Shown one piece after another: positions 8,496-17,196 of a stretch of 64,000 nucleotides of DNA (positions are counted from its first letter, which is position 1; the number at the start of each line of letters is the position of its first letter). Source of the stretch: Undibacterium sp. 5I1 (GTDB taxonomy: Bacteria > Pseudomonadota > Gammaproteobacteria > Burkholderiales > Burkholderiaceae_D); assembly GCF_034314085.1 (NCBI RefSeq), contig NZ_JAVIWI010000001.1, positions 186,001 through 250,000 of the forward strand. Direction: 5' to 3'. A program made the position numbers and the translations under genes. Under the pieces are notes generated by a model. It was given only the letters and a program-made list of their open reading frames with translations, searched no databases and was not told the origin of the DNA.

Positions 8496-9899
8496 CTAAG
8501 AAAATGTCTTACCGTCTTTGACCCAAATTGCCAGAGCCACAGCAAGCTCGTCCATCACAGTATTCCAACTTCCTGCTGAGTCCTGCCTGAACAGACGCAT
8601 TTGATGCGGGTACCATGGGCTGTCCTGACGATGCGCCAGCCAGCGCCAGTCTGGTTTATAGTCCGGCACTAACAGCCAGCAGGGCACACCCAAAGCACCA
8701 GCCAGATGTGCGACAGCGGTGTCGACACTGATGACTAAATCCAGTTGTTTGATGATGGCCGCAGTGTCTGCAAAATCTGTGACGCAGTCACCCAGCATTA
8801 ACACTGAAAATGACTCAGGGATAGATTCTCCCGCCAACTCTTTTTGCAGGCTGACAAATTGAACGCCAGGCACTTTTAATACCGGCGTCAAATAGGTCAC
8901 CGACGGCAGCGAGCGGTGCGCATCATTTTCAAAACGAGAGTTGCCTTTCCAGACCAGACCTACGCGTTTCTGATTGGCAGACGACAGCTGTGAATATTGG
9001 GCTGGCCATTTTTCTGACCACTGTTGCAGCACATCTGCATCGGCATGCAGATAAGGAATAGTCGCAGGGATAGTATCTAAGCGGGTCTCAAAATGAAAAG
9101 GCAAGCTCATTGGTAAGGTCCAAAAATCCCATTCCCGGTTCGATAAATTATCATCCAGAGATAAAATTTCATCCACATCCGCCAGACCGCCGAACAATCT
9201 TTTTAAACCTGGATGACAAATCAACGTGACTTTAGTCGCGCCTTTTTCTCTCAGAAAAACAGCATAGCGACAGAATTGGATCATGTCGCCGTGACCTGCC
9301 TCAAAACCGATCACGATCGATTTGCCGGACAGGTCGCCACCTTGCCAGCGCTGACAAGTAAACACAGCCGATATACGTGTAATCCAATCACGCGCTTCCA
9401 TGCAAGGCCAGCCTTCGGCATAGCGCCCTTGCCGCAACAAAATATAGGCTAAATTAAAACGTGCTGTCGCATAATCGTGGCTCAGATTGAGCGCAGTACG
9501 GTAGCAATCCTCAGCTTCTTCCTCTCGTTTCGTACAGGCTAGCAAGACACCCAAATTGGACCACAATGCGGGTGAGTCGGAGGTAAATAATAAACACTGC
9601 CGGTATACGTTCTCCGCCTCATCAAAGCGATCGCGTGCCATCAGCATCGCGCCTAAGTTCAGATAAGTTTGTACCACGTCGGGTCGTACCGTGATCGCTT
9701 GCTGATACCAAAACTCAGCACTCCTCCATGCGCCAACTTGCTCTTGCAGATAAGCCAGGTTAATCATCACCTCGGAAAAGTCGGGAGCGATTTCCAGCGC
9801 TTGCATAAAACAGGCAAGCGCTTTGTCATTTTCAGCAACTGCCATCAACTGATTACCGGTAGCGAAAAGTGTGAGAGCTGATTCGGGATAATCTGACAT
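8496..9899 (-). CDS. TPR protein with glycosyltransferase-like C-terminal domain
   Basis: 467 residues. Residues 1-170 form about four tetratricopeptide repeats (for example SEVMINLAYLQEQVGAWRSAEFWYQQAI and PALWSNLGVLLACTKREEEAEDCYRTAL). The C-terminal half resembles the heptosyltransferase/GT-B fold: GFEAGHGDMIQFCRYAVFL, VGLVWKGN near 325 and the nucleotide-sugar side ISVDTAVAHLAGALGVPCWLLVPDYKPDWRWL. Such fusions occur in envelope or flagellin glycosylation loci, but no partner genes lie nearby. The ATG at 9899 is favoured because the TPR region begins immediately. Confidence 0.8.
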   Translation of the reverse strand: MSDYPESALTLFATGNQLMAVAENDKALACFMQALEIAPDFSEVMINLAYLQEQVGAWRSAEFWYQQAITVRPDVVQTYLNLGAMLMARDRFDEAENVYRQCLLFTSDSPALWSNLGVLLACTKREEEAEDCYRTALNLSHDYATARFNLAYILLRQGRYAEGWPCMEARDWITRISAVFTCQRWQGGDLSGKSIVIGFEAGHGDMIQFCRYAVFLREKGATKVTLICHPGLKRLFGGLADVDEILSLDDNLSNREWDFWTLPMSLPFHFETRLDTIPATIPYLHADADVLQQWSEKWPAQYSQLSSANQKRVGLVWKGNSRFENDAHRSLPSVTYLTPVLKVPGVQFVSLQKELAGESIPESFSVLMLGDCVTDFADTAAIIKQLDLVISVDTAVAHLAGALGVPCWLLVPDYKPDWRWLAHRQDSPWYPHQMRLFRQDSAGSWNTVMDELAVALAIWVKDGKTFS

Positions 9900-10118
9900 C
9901 GGATTCGCTTATGGGAAAAATCTGGTTTCTGTCCTGCGGGATTATATTTGCGTAAGTACTAATTTTTTAAAACAATGTGTTACAACGATGTATGTAGTTT
10001 GAGACTGTTCGCTGTATAACTGATGATTTTGGACGCCTCGATGCTATACACTATGACGGCCATTTAACTACTCAATTATTTGAATAGCTAAATAGCGCGT
10101 TGTTCTTCGGGAACCGGT

Positions 10119-10952
10119 TTAAGACGCTAAAAAATCAATCAAGCCTTTGTTAAATTCTGCTGCATGAGACAGATTAAATCCATGCGGGCCGCCCTCGATG
10201 ACGCATAACTGGCTATCCTTAATTGCTTTGTGAGTTCTTGCGCCACTTACCTCCAGAGGCACGATACCATCAGCATCCCCGTGGATCACCAAAGTTGGTA
10301 TGGTGCATTTAGTCAGGTCGCTACGGAAGTCCGTGTAAGAAAACGCGCCAATACAATCTAATGTCCCTTTGGGTGACGCGAAAGATGCAATCTCACGCGC
10401 ATATACGCGCTGTGCTTCACTGACTAGCAACTTACCGTTCACGCTGAAAAAGTTAGTCGTGAACGTATCCAGAAAACTGATGCGGTCGCTGATGACGGCT
10501 TCCTGAAATTGCTTGATCGTCGCATCATCTAATCCTCCTTCAGGATTGTCGGCCGACTTGTAGAGATACGGAGGTACAGCGCCGGCAAATACCGCTTTGC
10601 CGACACGCTCGGTGCCGTATGTACTGATATAACGAGCGACTTCACCACCACCCATAGAAAAGCCGACAAGTGTGGCGTTTTTTAGATTGAGATGGGTTAT
10701 CAGTTGATGCAAGTCAGCAGAAAAATGATCATAGTCGTAACCGGACCAGGGTTGTGACGACCCGCCAAAACCACGACGATCATAGGTTATTACACGATAG
10801 CCAGCTGCTACCAGAGCGGGTACTTGTGCCTCCCAAGATCGGCCACTTAATGGCCAGCCATGGATAAGGACAATCGGCAATCCGCTGCCATGATCCTCAT
10901 AATACAAGTCAATCGGGGCTTGTTGAGGACTTTCAATTTTCAATATAGGCAT
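10119..10952 (-). CDS. Alpha/beta hydrolase (non-haem chloroperoxidase/arylesterase type)
   Basis: 277 residues with the complete hydrolase triad: nucleophile Ser99 in GFSMGGG, an acidic residue in VIHGDADGIVP (about 226) and His257 in GGPHGFNLSH. The oxyanion HGWPLSGRSW motif (31-40) and YDRRGFGGSSQPWSGYDYD mark the cofactor-free haloperoxidase/arylesterase branch. It probably hydrolyses esters or lactones in the cytoplasm. AAGGAG lies 6 bp before the ATG. It stands alone on the minus strand. Confidence 0.88.
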   Translation of the reverse strand: MPILKIESPQQAPIDLYYEDHGSGLPIVLIHGWPLSGRSWEAQVPALVAAGYRVITYDRRGFGGSSQPWSGYDYDHFSADLHQLITHLNLKNATLVGFSMGGGEVARYISTYGTERVGKAVFAGAVPPYLYKSADNPEGGLDDATIKQFQEAVISDRISFLDTFTTNFFSVNGKLLVSEAQRVYAREIASFASPKGTLDCIGAFSYTDFRSDLTKCTIPTLVIHGDADGIVPLEVSGARTHKAIKDSQLCVIEGGPHGFNLSHAAEFNKGLIDFLAS

Positions 10953-11142
10953 TTAAAAACTCCTTGAGGTGATGTTGATACAAGCTTGCCGCGAGTTTTA
11001 AATTATTGATCGCGACCATTTTTCCGTTATCAATTACGGCAAAGCAAAATACATTATTGTTTTATGGATAAATTAACTGATCACTCATCACAGGCTAGAA
11101 GATAAAGCGCTATAAGCTCAAATTAGGCAACTCTGCATAAAA

Positions 11143-11811
11143 TTAATTTGCTGAGGGCGCACCGACTTGTCGTTGCGGCGCCGCTTTGGCAAAAGCATCC
11201 AGTGCTTCACAGCTAGCCATAATCCTGTCAACAGTCGGTATATCGTTAACAGTGATTTTAAAAATGCGCATCACGGCAATAATACTGGCGAGGCAAATAT
11301 CCGCGATGGTCGGTTTATCGCCATGACAAAATATTCCTGTATCTGGCTCCGACGCCAGCCGTTGTTCCAGCGCTTGCAGGCCAGTGGTGAACCAGTTAAT
11401 TTGCCAGGCTCGCCAAGCTGCGTCATCAAAATGGCTAGTGCCAACTAAATATTTTTTTACTCGCGGGGTGATTAAAGGATGCATGTCGGCAACCAGTATT
11501 GATGCCAGAGAGCGCACTCGGGCACGAGCGTGCAGATCTTTTGGCAGTAATGCTGGGGACGGTTGAGATTCCTCTAAAAATTCCAGAATCGCTAGAGATT
11601 GCGTAATTGGCGGATGTCCTGCCTCAATCAGTGCAGGGATTGCCCCCATAGGATTGATCTTAAGGAAAGCCTCACTGCGTTGCTCGCCAGCATCGATGTT
11701 GACGATCTTCTCGTGCGCGACCAGACCTTTCAGATTCAAGGCAACGCGCACACGGTAAGTTGCTGACGTGCGCCAGAACGCAAATAACTCAAACTCAGGT
11801 TGTTTCAACAT
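11143..11811 (-). CDS. maiA: Maleylacetoacetate isomerase / zeta-class glutathione transferase
   Basis: 222 residues with a GST N-terminal thioredoxin fold carrying the zeta-class active-site stretch FWRTSATYRVRVALNLKG (SSCS-like Ser/Thr region) and NPMGAIPALIEAG, and a helical C-terminal domain with ADICLASIIAVMRIF. The family isomerises maleylacetoacetate to fumarylacetoacetate in tyrosine/homogentisate breakdown, using glutathione. No other pathway gene is adjacent, so another zeta-GST role is possible. A strong AGGAGG lies 5 bp before the ATG. Confidence 0.78.
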   Translation of the reverse strand: MLKQPEFELFAFWRTSATYRVRVALNLKGLVAHEKIVNIDAGEQRSEAFLKINPMGAIPALIEAGHPPITQSLAILEFLEESQPSPALLPKDLHARARVRSLASILVADMHPLITPRVKKYLVGTSHFDDAAWRAWQINWFTTGLQALEQRLASEPDTGIFCHGDKPTIADICLASIIAVMRIFKITVNDIPTVDRIMASCEALDAFAKAAPQRQVGAPSAN

Positions 11812-12346
11812 AAGACCTCCTAAAGAACAAAATTGAATGATTTGGCTAACAGAGCGTTGACTAATAGGGAAATCAATTTAGATGGTTAAAACTCTCTTTA
11901 TTTCGTCAATTTTCAATGAAAAAAAATCTCTATTTTGATCGTACCACCTCGGTATTTCGCATTGGGTAATACGTTGCAGAATATGGAGGCTATCTTTCTG
12001 GGAAAAAGGTATGAGGTCAGATCAAACATTGATTTATTTACTGATTTTACTACAGTCACTAAAGTAAGTTTTTTCAGGCTGCGCGCATACTTTTTTAGGG
12101 TATCGATTGATGTTTTTGGTAGTTAAACGCTATTCAGGTAGCATCATTTTATCTCTGAGTTTAACTGCCAGTCAGAGCATTTATTTGCCTAAGATTGATA
12201 TGGTAAGTATTGCAGGAAATGATGGTAAATAATGACGGTTGGAGCTACCGGATTTTTTATGAATTGTGTAAGCGTTTTAAAGTTCTGCGATTCGGAGTTT
12301 ACTTGGGCTAAATAAATCCGTATTACTCCTATGGTGATTTTTATAA
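11812..12346. other. Gene-poor AT-rich stretch
   Basis: About 530 bp without a supported gene. One 63-codon open frame (11935-12126) has no ribosome site or recognisable sequence. The stretch marks the start of a low-GC region that continues into the fragmentary genes of 12.3-14.6 kb. Confidence 0.5.
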
Positions 12347-12939
12347 TCACTGATTATTTCTTTCCAGAGTTTTCAGCAGGTATACTTTTGGAAAAATAGG
12401 TATTACACCAATAGTTAAATTGAAGATGCTGATGCCAAGCACATCCAGTTCTGAAATTAATTCTGGGGAATAAATTTCAGCAATTACCTCAGAATTTACG
12501 CTGTAAACACCACCTTTACTCAACGTAAAGTTGTAAACAATATTTAAGGTATTTTCAGCAGATTCCCACAAGCTATTTATATGTGCTAGGAACAGAGGAC
12601 TATTTTTAATGTTTTGATAGGTCGAGGGATGATTCACTCTTGCCGCTTTTAGATAGGATAAGGTGTACAGCATAAAGTCGCTCATGCCGCTTATATTTCC
12701 AGCGTAAGATTGGAGTCCACTAGTTTTTAATTTTTCATAAACGCTAGTAGACGTTAAGTCTAGTTCCAGCCTAGCGGTAAGCGTGTAGGCGTTGAATTCA
12801 TCCACCCCCATTGATATATCGTTACCTATGAATTTTTTGCTGTTAACAATGTAAGTGTTAAAGTTTGAATTTGACGGTAAAACTACTTTGAATTTGTCTG
12901 GTATTACTTCCTCGACGATGGAAAAGTTAGTGCTATCAC
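12347..12939 (-). pseudogene. Hypothetical gene, 5' end lost at the hsdM junction
   Basis: Unrecognised protein sequence running from about 12939 to the stop at 12347. The frame stays open to an ATG at 12967, but that part lies on the opposite strand of hsdM sequence, so the natural start is probably gone. No plausible start occurs in the first 50 codons after the junction. The product would be AT-rich in codon use, Asn/Ser/Ile-rich and without clear membrane segments. A small hairpin (GTGATT/AATCAC) overlaps the stop. It could be a phage- or island-derived gene; no function can be given. Confidence 0.5.
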
Positions 12940-13281
12940 CCGGACGTCGCTCGGTTAAACAAAACAACCGAAGCGATTGAAGAACACAACACCAGCTTGG
13001 AAGGCGCCTTGGTGTCGATTGACTTCAACGTCAAAAACAAACTCTCCGACAAAAAACTGGCAGACCTGCTATCGCACTTTTCTAAACATCGTCTCCGCAA
13101 CCAAGATTTCGAATCGACCGATTTGTTAGGCACTGCCTACGAATACCTGATCAAAATGTTTGCCGACTCAGCGGGTAAAAAAGGCGGTGAGTTCTATACG
13201 CCTAGCGAAGTCGTGCAATTGCTGGTGGCTTTATTGCAGCCGCATGAATTATCGCACTTGGCTTTCAGCTCGCGACGATAG
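12940..13281 (+). pseudogene. hsdM: Fragment of type I restriction-modification methyltransferase (HsdM)
   Basis: The frame from PDVARLNKTTEAIEEHN through NVKNKLSDKKLADLLSHF, LLGTAYEYLI and KGGEFYTPSEVVQLLVALL is the region of HsdM just before the SAM-binding and NPPY motifs. Both ends are missing: neither the N-terminal helical domain nor the DPxxGSG/NPPF catalytic core is present. Similarity stops near QPHE (about 13245) and an unrelated tail runs to the stop. Adenine methylation is therefore impossible. It is a relic of a lost restriction system. Confidence 0.85.
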
Positions 13282-13348
13282 CCTTTAATTCTATAAATGT
13301 TGAGTTTGACTGACCGCAATAAAGAGCCTCGAACGGCAGCAGAGTGGG

Positions 13349-13783
13349 TTAGGCTTCAATGGGTATTAAGCGGGATACACTCGCTACCTTTGCGCTGTTG
13401 CAGAACAATGTTGCACCAAAGCCGTAGATTGACTCGACTTCAACTCGCATTCGTTCCCTGACCCCTTGGGTCACCGGGTAGATGACGAGCGAGTTGATGA
13501 CATTTTGAAAATTGAAATCCTCGACCTGGACTTCTTCGACTCCGACGAAGGCGAATCGGATGACTACTTCCTTGATAAGAACAACTTTGTATTCTGCTGT
13601 TCCCACGTTTCTCGGCTCGTACTCTCGTACTTGTACTTCAAGCTCGGCGTCGGACGTCTTGGTGTCTGGCGATGCACCGCGGGCAAGCGAGAAGCGAATG
13701 ACCTCTGCATCATGGAACGACGGCCACCACCCCAACGCAGACAGCACTTCTTCTGCACCTTGGATGGGAGGAATGTTCGCCAT
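13349..13783 (-). CDS. Imm50-like immunity protein
   Basis: 144 residues from the ATG at 13783. The start is chosen because IQGAEEVLSALGWWPSFHDAEVIRF then forms the whole N-terminus of the Imm50 family, whose hallmark is WPSFHDAE. The rest is beta-rich (ELEVQVREYEP, VVIRFAFVGVEEV). Imm50 proteins are predicted immunity proteins of polymorphic toxin systems and are often orphan cargo in integrons; no toxin gene is adjacent. The gene sits 6 bp after the attC-like site, and GCCTAAC just after its stop matches RYYYAAC, as expected for a cassette. Confidence 0.75.
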   Translation of the reverse strand: MANIPPIQGAEEVLSALGWWPSFHDAEVIRFSLARGASPDTKTSDAELEVQVREYEPRNVGTAEYKVVLIKEVVIRFAFVGVEEVQVEDFNFQNVINSLVIYPVTQGVRERMRVEVESIYGFGATLFCNSAKVASVSRLIPIEA

Positions 13784-13788
13784 ATGAG

Positions 13789-13842
13789 ACCTAACGTTAA
13801 ATTGACCGGCGCGAAGCGTCCGTGTCGGATGTTGAGTTAAAC
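13789..13842 (-). other. attC-like integron recombination site
   Basis: On the minus strand the site opens with GTTTAAC (matches RYYYAAC) and closes with GTTAGGT (matches GTTRRRY), 54 bp end to end. Between them, CTCAACATCCGAC and CCGGTCAATTTAAC can pair imperfectly around a GGACGCTTCGCG centre. It separates two short same-strand genes, exactly where a cassette attC should lie. The length is at the low end for attC and stem pairing was judged by eye. Confidence 0.55.
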
Positions 13843-14099
13843 GGACTTGTTGTCTGCCAATGGAACATATTATTGAAGTCATCAAAACATTCGTTGCAGA
13901 TCTAACGATCACGATCATCTGCCGTAAATCCCTCACGCAATGCGTCTACGGATTCGTTAGACATAAATTTAGCAAAACAAAACTCGCAATAGTCGTGATC
14001 ATTTTCGGAACTCTTTGGTGCGGAACTACACCAATGAAGTGCGACACTTTTTAAGTATCGTTCCTGATTCGTTAGCCGCCAATCGCCCGTTGCTTTCAT
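13797..14099 (-). pseudogene. Cys-rich cassette-type protein with in-frame amber codon
   Basis: The gene starts at the ATG at 14099 (MKATGDWRLTNQERYLKSVA) and reads through NDHDYCEFCFAKF and ALREGFT to a TAG at 13902-13904. The same frame then continues ICNECFDDFNNMFHWQ before a TAA at 13797. The two CxxC pairs (CEFC and CNEC) form an apparent zinc ribbon, and the TAG stands where a Trp (TGG) would be natural before ICNECF. Related proteins accompany immunity genes in cassettes, from family memory. The amber codon cuts off the second metal pair. Confidence 0.65.
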
Positions 14100-14118
14100 G
14101 TAGTTTGTGCGTTTAACT

Positions 14119-14610
14119 TCAAATAGAGTTAAATAACACGCATAACCTAGAGGTCTGTCCGCCTATTCTGGCGAAGCAGTTGCTTCCTAGCTGTGCGCGT
14201 TTCAGTTCTACCTCGTGTCTTTGCCTGGCGTTTGCTTGCTCCAAGCCCAGATTGGCGATCAATTGCTCTCGTTGCGCTAATTCCTCCTCTTGCTCTTGTG
14301 AAGTGGCTTGTAATCCAGCCAGCCTGATGCGCTCGCGCAGATCGGGCAATTGAATGAAATCGTTGAGTGCGTCTGCCGTTGTTTTTGTTGGTTTGCTCAT
14401 CGATTGGCTCCGTAGTTCTCTAAACAAATGCTTAAATTTGAGAGCCATCGTTTGTGCAGCGCCAGAAGCGAGCCTGATACTGGAAGTGAGTAAGCTGCGG
14501 TAGATTACTTTGGTCTCAAAGAAGCCGTGTAGGTCTTCGGGGATATTGAGACGAAAGTACAAAACACCATGTCTATTGCGGTGTAAATTGGAAGGTAATT
14601 TGATGCCCAT
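14119..14610 (-). pseudogene. Truncated tyrosine-type integrase (N-terminal part)
   Basis: Starts at ATG 14610 with KLPSNLHRNRHGVLYFRLNIPEDL, the N-terminal domain of a group of phage/island integrases (DUF6538-like), followed by a helical region (LASGAAQTMALKFKHLFREL) and a Glu/Gln-rich coiled coil. The catalytic C-terminal domain with its R-H-R-Y residues is absent: homology ends near 14185 and an unrelated tail leads to the stop. It points away from the adjacent tRNA-Leu 3' end, the standard position of an island integrase. Non-functional. Confidence 0.75.
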
Positions 14611-14704
14611 TTTGTGTGAGTTGTGACACTCATATGTGACACTAGACAAAAACAGAGCATAAAAACAAAAAAACCCTTGAAAAATCAAGAGCTTAGTGTC
14701 TTCT

Positions 14705-14789
14705 TGGTGCCGAGAGCCGGAATCGAACCGGCACGCCTTGCAGCGCGGGATTTTGAGTCCCGTGCGTCTACCTATTCCGCCATCTCGGC
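14705..14789 (-). tRNA. tRNA-Leu (anticodon CAA)
   Basis: 85-nt class II tRNA with encoded CCA. The acceptor strand GCCGAGA pairs with TCTCGGC, the anticodon stem CGGGA/TCCCG encloses CTCAAAA (anticodon CAA), a variable arm is present and the T-loop is GTTCGATTC. The 3' end borders the integrase relic, so it was probably the attachment site of a lost element. No second copy of the tRNA 3' end was found between 12 and 14.7 kb. Confidence 0.97.
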
Positions 14790-14922
14790 AACGCAAGCCA
14801 AGATTATGACAGAGCGGCAAAAATATTGCAAGAGCGCGCTAGCATTCTTGCTTTGCTGGCGCTGATTCTCCTTATTTTCTCGCTAGATTATTGCAATATC
14901 GTTGTTTGGATGTGGTTTTTTG

Positions 14923-16242
14923 CTATTGCGCTTTTAGGATACTGGCGATTGCTCCGAACAATTCATCCATCTGTGTTGGATCAATGATCAGTGGTGGTGA
15001 CAGCGCAATGATGTCGCCAGTGGTGCGGATTAAGACGCCTTTTTCCCAGAAACATTTGAGGAACACGTCAAAGGCGCGTGCGCCGGGTTTGCCTGGAATA
15101 CTTTCTAATTCGATGCCGCAAACCAGACCCAGATTGCGGATATCTTTGACGTAGGGCAGACCTTGCAAGCTGTGAGCTGCCTGTTCAAAATAGTTGGCGT
15201 TTGTGGCGGCGCGGTCAAACAGTTTTTCTTCTTTGTACACATCAATCGTCGCAATCGCCGCGGCGCATGCCAGTGGGTGTGCGCTGTAGGTGTATCCGTG
15301 GAAAAATTCGATAGTGTTTTCTGGCGCTGCATCCATAAATGCATCATGCACTGCTTGTTTGACGATGACTGCGCCCATCGGCACTGCCGCGTTGGTCAGG
15401 CCTTTGGCACATACAATCATGTCCGGAATAACGCCAAAATAATCAGCCGCAAACGGTGTGCCGAGGCGACCGAATCCAGTAATAACCTCATCAAAAATCA
15501 GCAGAATGCCGTACTTGTCACAAATTGCTCTTATTTTTTGTAAGTAGCCTTTGGGCGGCAAGATGACGCCGGTTGACCCTTGTAATGGTTCAACAATCAC
15601 CGCAGCGACAGTGGATGGATCATGCAGGGCGAGCAAGCGTTGTTCTAACTCATCTGCCATCTCTGCACCGTGTTCTGGCAGGCCGCGGCTGAAAGCATTT
15701 TTTGTGATATTTAAAGGATGGCGCAGATGATCGACTGCGGGCAGAGCCGGACCAAAATGTTTGCGGTTGCCAGCGATACCACCCACAGAAATGCCGCCAA
15801 AGCCAACACCGTGATATCCACGCTCGCGTCCGATCAGGCGATGTCGCATGCCGTCTCCGCGTACCCGATGATAAGCCAGCGCCATTTTTAAAGCTGTATC
15901 AACGCCTTCAGACCCGTCATTACAAAAGAACACGCGGTTCAATCCCTCTGGTGCAATCGAGACTAATTTGCTGGCAGCCTCAAATGCCAGCGGATGTCCC
16001 ATCTGGAAGGTGGGCGCAAAATCCATACGCGCTGCCTGTGTTTGAATCGCCTTCACGATGTGCGGGTGTCCATGCCCTGCATTCACGCACCATAAACCTG
16101 CGGTTCCATCCAAAATTTGTCGTCCGTCGTCCGTGGTGTAATGCATGCCCGCGGCGGCGACCATCAGACGCGGTTTGGTTTTGTATTGACGATTGGCGGA
16201 AAATGGCATCCAGAAATGTTCTGTGTTCAGAGTAGAGCTCAT
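14923..16242 (-). CDS. Omega-amino acid--pyruvate aminotransferase (class III, PLP)
   Basis: 439 residues from ATG 16242 (MSSTLNTEHFWMPFSANRQYK). This start matches the family N-terminus; an in-frame extension to 16296 lacks conservation. Visible motifs are GTAGLWCVNAGHGHP, the phosphate site NDGSEGVDTALKMA, DEVITGFGRLGT (251-262) and the PLP lysine in VCAKGLTNAAVPMGAV (about Lys280). Members move the amino group of beta-alanine or related omega-amines to pyruvate. Substrate range cannot be read from sequence. AGGA lies about 10 bp before the ATG. Monocistronic, beginning about 95 bp from an inverted-repeat element. Confidence 0.88.
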   Translation of the reverse strand: MSSTLNTEHFWMPFSANRQYKTKPRLMVAAAGMHYTTDDGRQILDGTAGLWCVNAGHGHPHIVKAIQTQAARMDFAPTFQMGHPLAFEAASKLVSIAPEGLNRVFFCNDGSEGVDTALKMALAYHRVRGDGMRHRLIGRERGYHGVGFGGISVGGIAGNRKHFGPALPAVDHLRHPLNITKNAFSRGLPEHGAEMADELEQRLLALHDPSTVAAVIVEPLQGSTGVILPPKGYLQKIRAICDKYGILLIFDEVITGFGRLGTPFAADYFGVIPDMIVCAKGLTNAAVPMGAVIVKQAVHDAFMDAAPENTIEFFHGYTYSAHPLACAAAIATIDVYKEEKLFDRAATNANYFEQAAHSLQGLPYVKDIRNLGLVCGIELESIPGKPGARAFDVFLKCFWEKGVLIRTTGDIIALSPPLIIDPTQMDELFGAIASILKAQ

Positions 16243-16335
16243 GGTCTTAAGTCCTGATGGAGTAAAATTTTTTGCGGGCTGCTTTGATTGTGACACTCCT
16301 GATTAGCTTACTCAAGAGCTTGTTTGATTAAACTG

Positions 16336-16418
16336 AGGACTTACGCAAAACTGCCCTAGCTGCACTAAAGTACCATCGTCGTCGCCAGGCCTTGCTGTGA
16401 CAGTTTTGCGCAAGTCCT
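16336..16418. repeat. Inverted-repeat element, family 2, copy 1
   Basis: 83 bp bounded by AGGACTTACGCAAAACTG and CAGTTTTGCGCAAGTCCT, which pair at 17 of 18 positions. The interior (AGCTGCACTAAAGTACC, CGTCGCCAGGCCTTGCTG) matches the copies at 17044 and 59268. It lies between divergent genes. Confidence 0.8.
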
Positions 16419-16447
16419 AAAAATATAAAGATCTGGACTTCAGTTGG

Positions 16448-16925
<478 letters not shown>

Positions 16926-16940
16926 TGTTGGTTAGTGATT

Positions 16941-17030
16941 TAAGGGGAGTATTGCTAGATTAGTCTAAATCGTCCAAGTAATCAGTGGACGATTTTGCAT
17001 TGAATATACATACACTATCCTAGTATATGT
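16941..17030. repeat. Dispersed hairpin repeat, degenerate copy B
   Basis: Diverged member. The core TTAGTCTAAATCGTCCAAGTAATCAGTGGAC resembles copy C, and the right end has AATATACATACACTATCCTAGTATAT. The left end GGGGAGTATT is in the opposite sense to that expected, so an internal rearrangement is likely. Confidence 0.5.
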
Positions 17031-17043
17031 AAAACTCTTTAAT

Positions 17044-17139
17044 ACTTACGCAAAACCCCCAACTGCTTTGCAGCGATTAGCCGTAGTGAAGTGCTGTCCT
17101 AGTCGCTACGCTTTGCTGGCACAATTTTGCGTAAGTCCT
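17044..17139. repeat. Inverted-repeat element, family 2, copy 2
   Basis: Bounded by perfect 12-bp inverted ends ACTTACGCAAAA/TTTTGCGTAAGT. The interior carries GCTTTGCAGCGATTAGCCGTAGTGAAGT and GTCGCTACGCTTTGCTGGCACAA, in the same order as copies 1 and 3. It follows dispersed repeat copy B directly. Confidence 0.8.
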
Positions 17140-17196
17140 GTTATTAAAGCCTAGCGAAAAAATCACTTTTACTGCATCAGCTTTTCTCGCTATTTT

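Noticed and set aside
12000..14704. Second att copy of the tRNA-Leu 3' end
   Set aside because: No repeat of the final tRNA bases was seen on this side, so element limits cannot be given.
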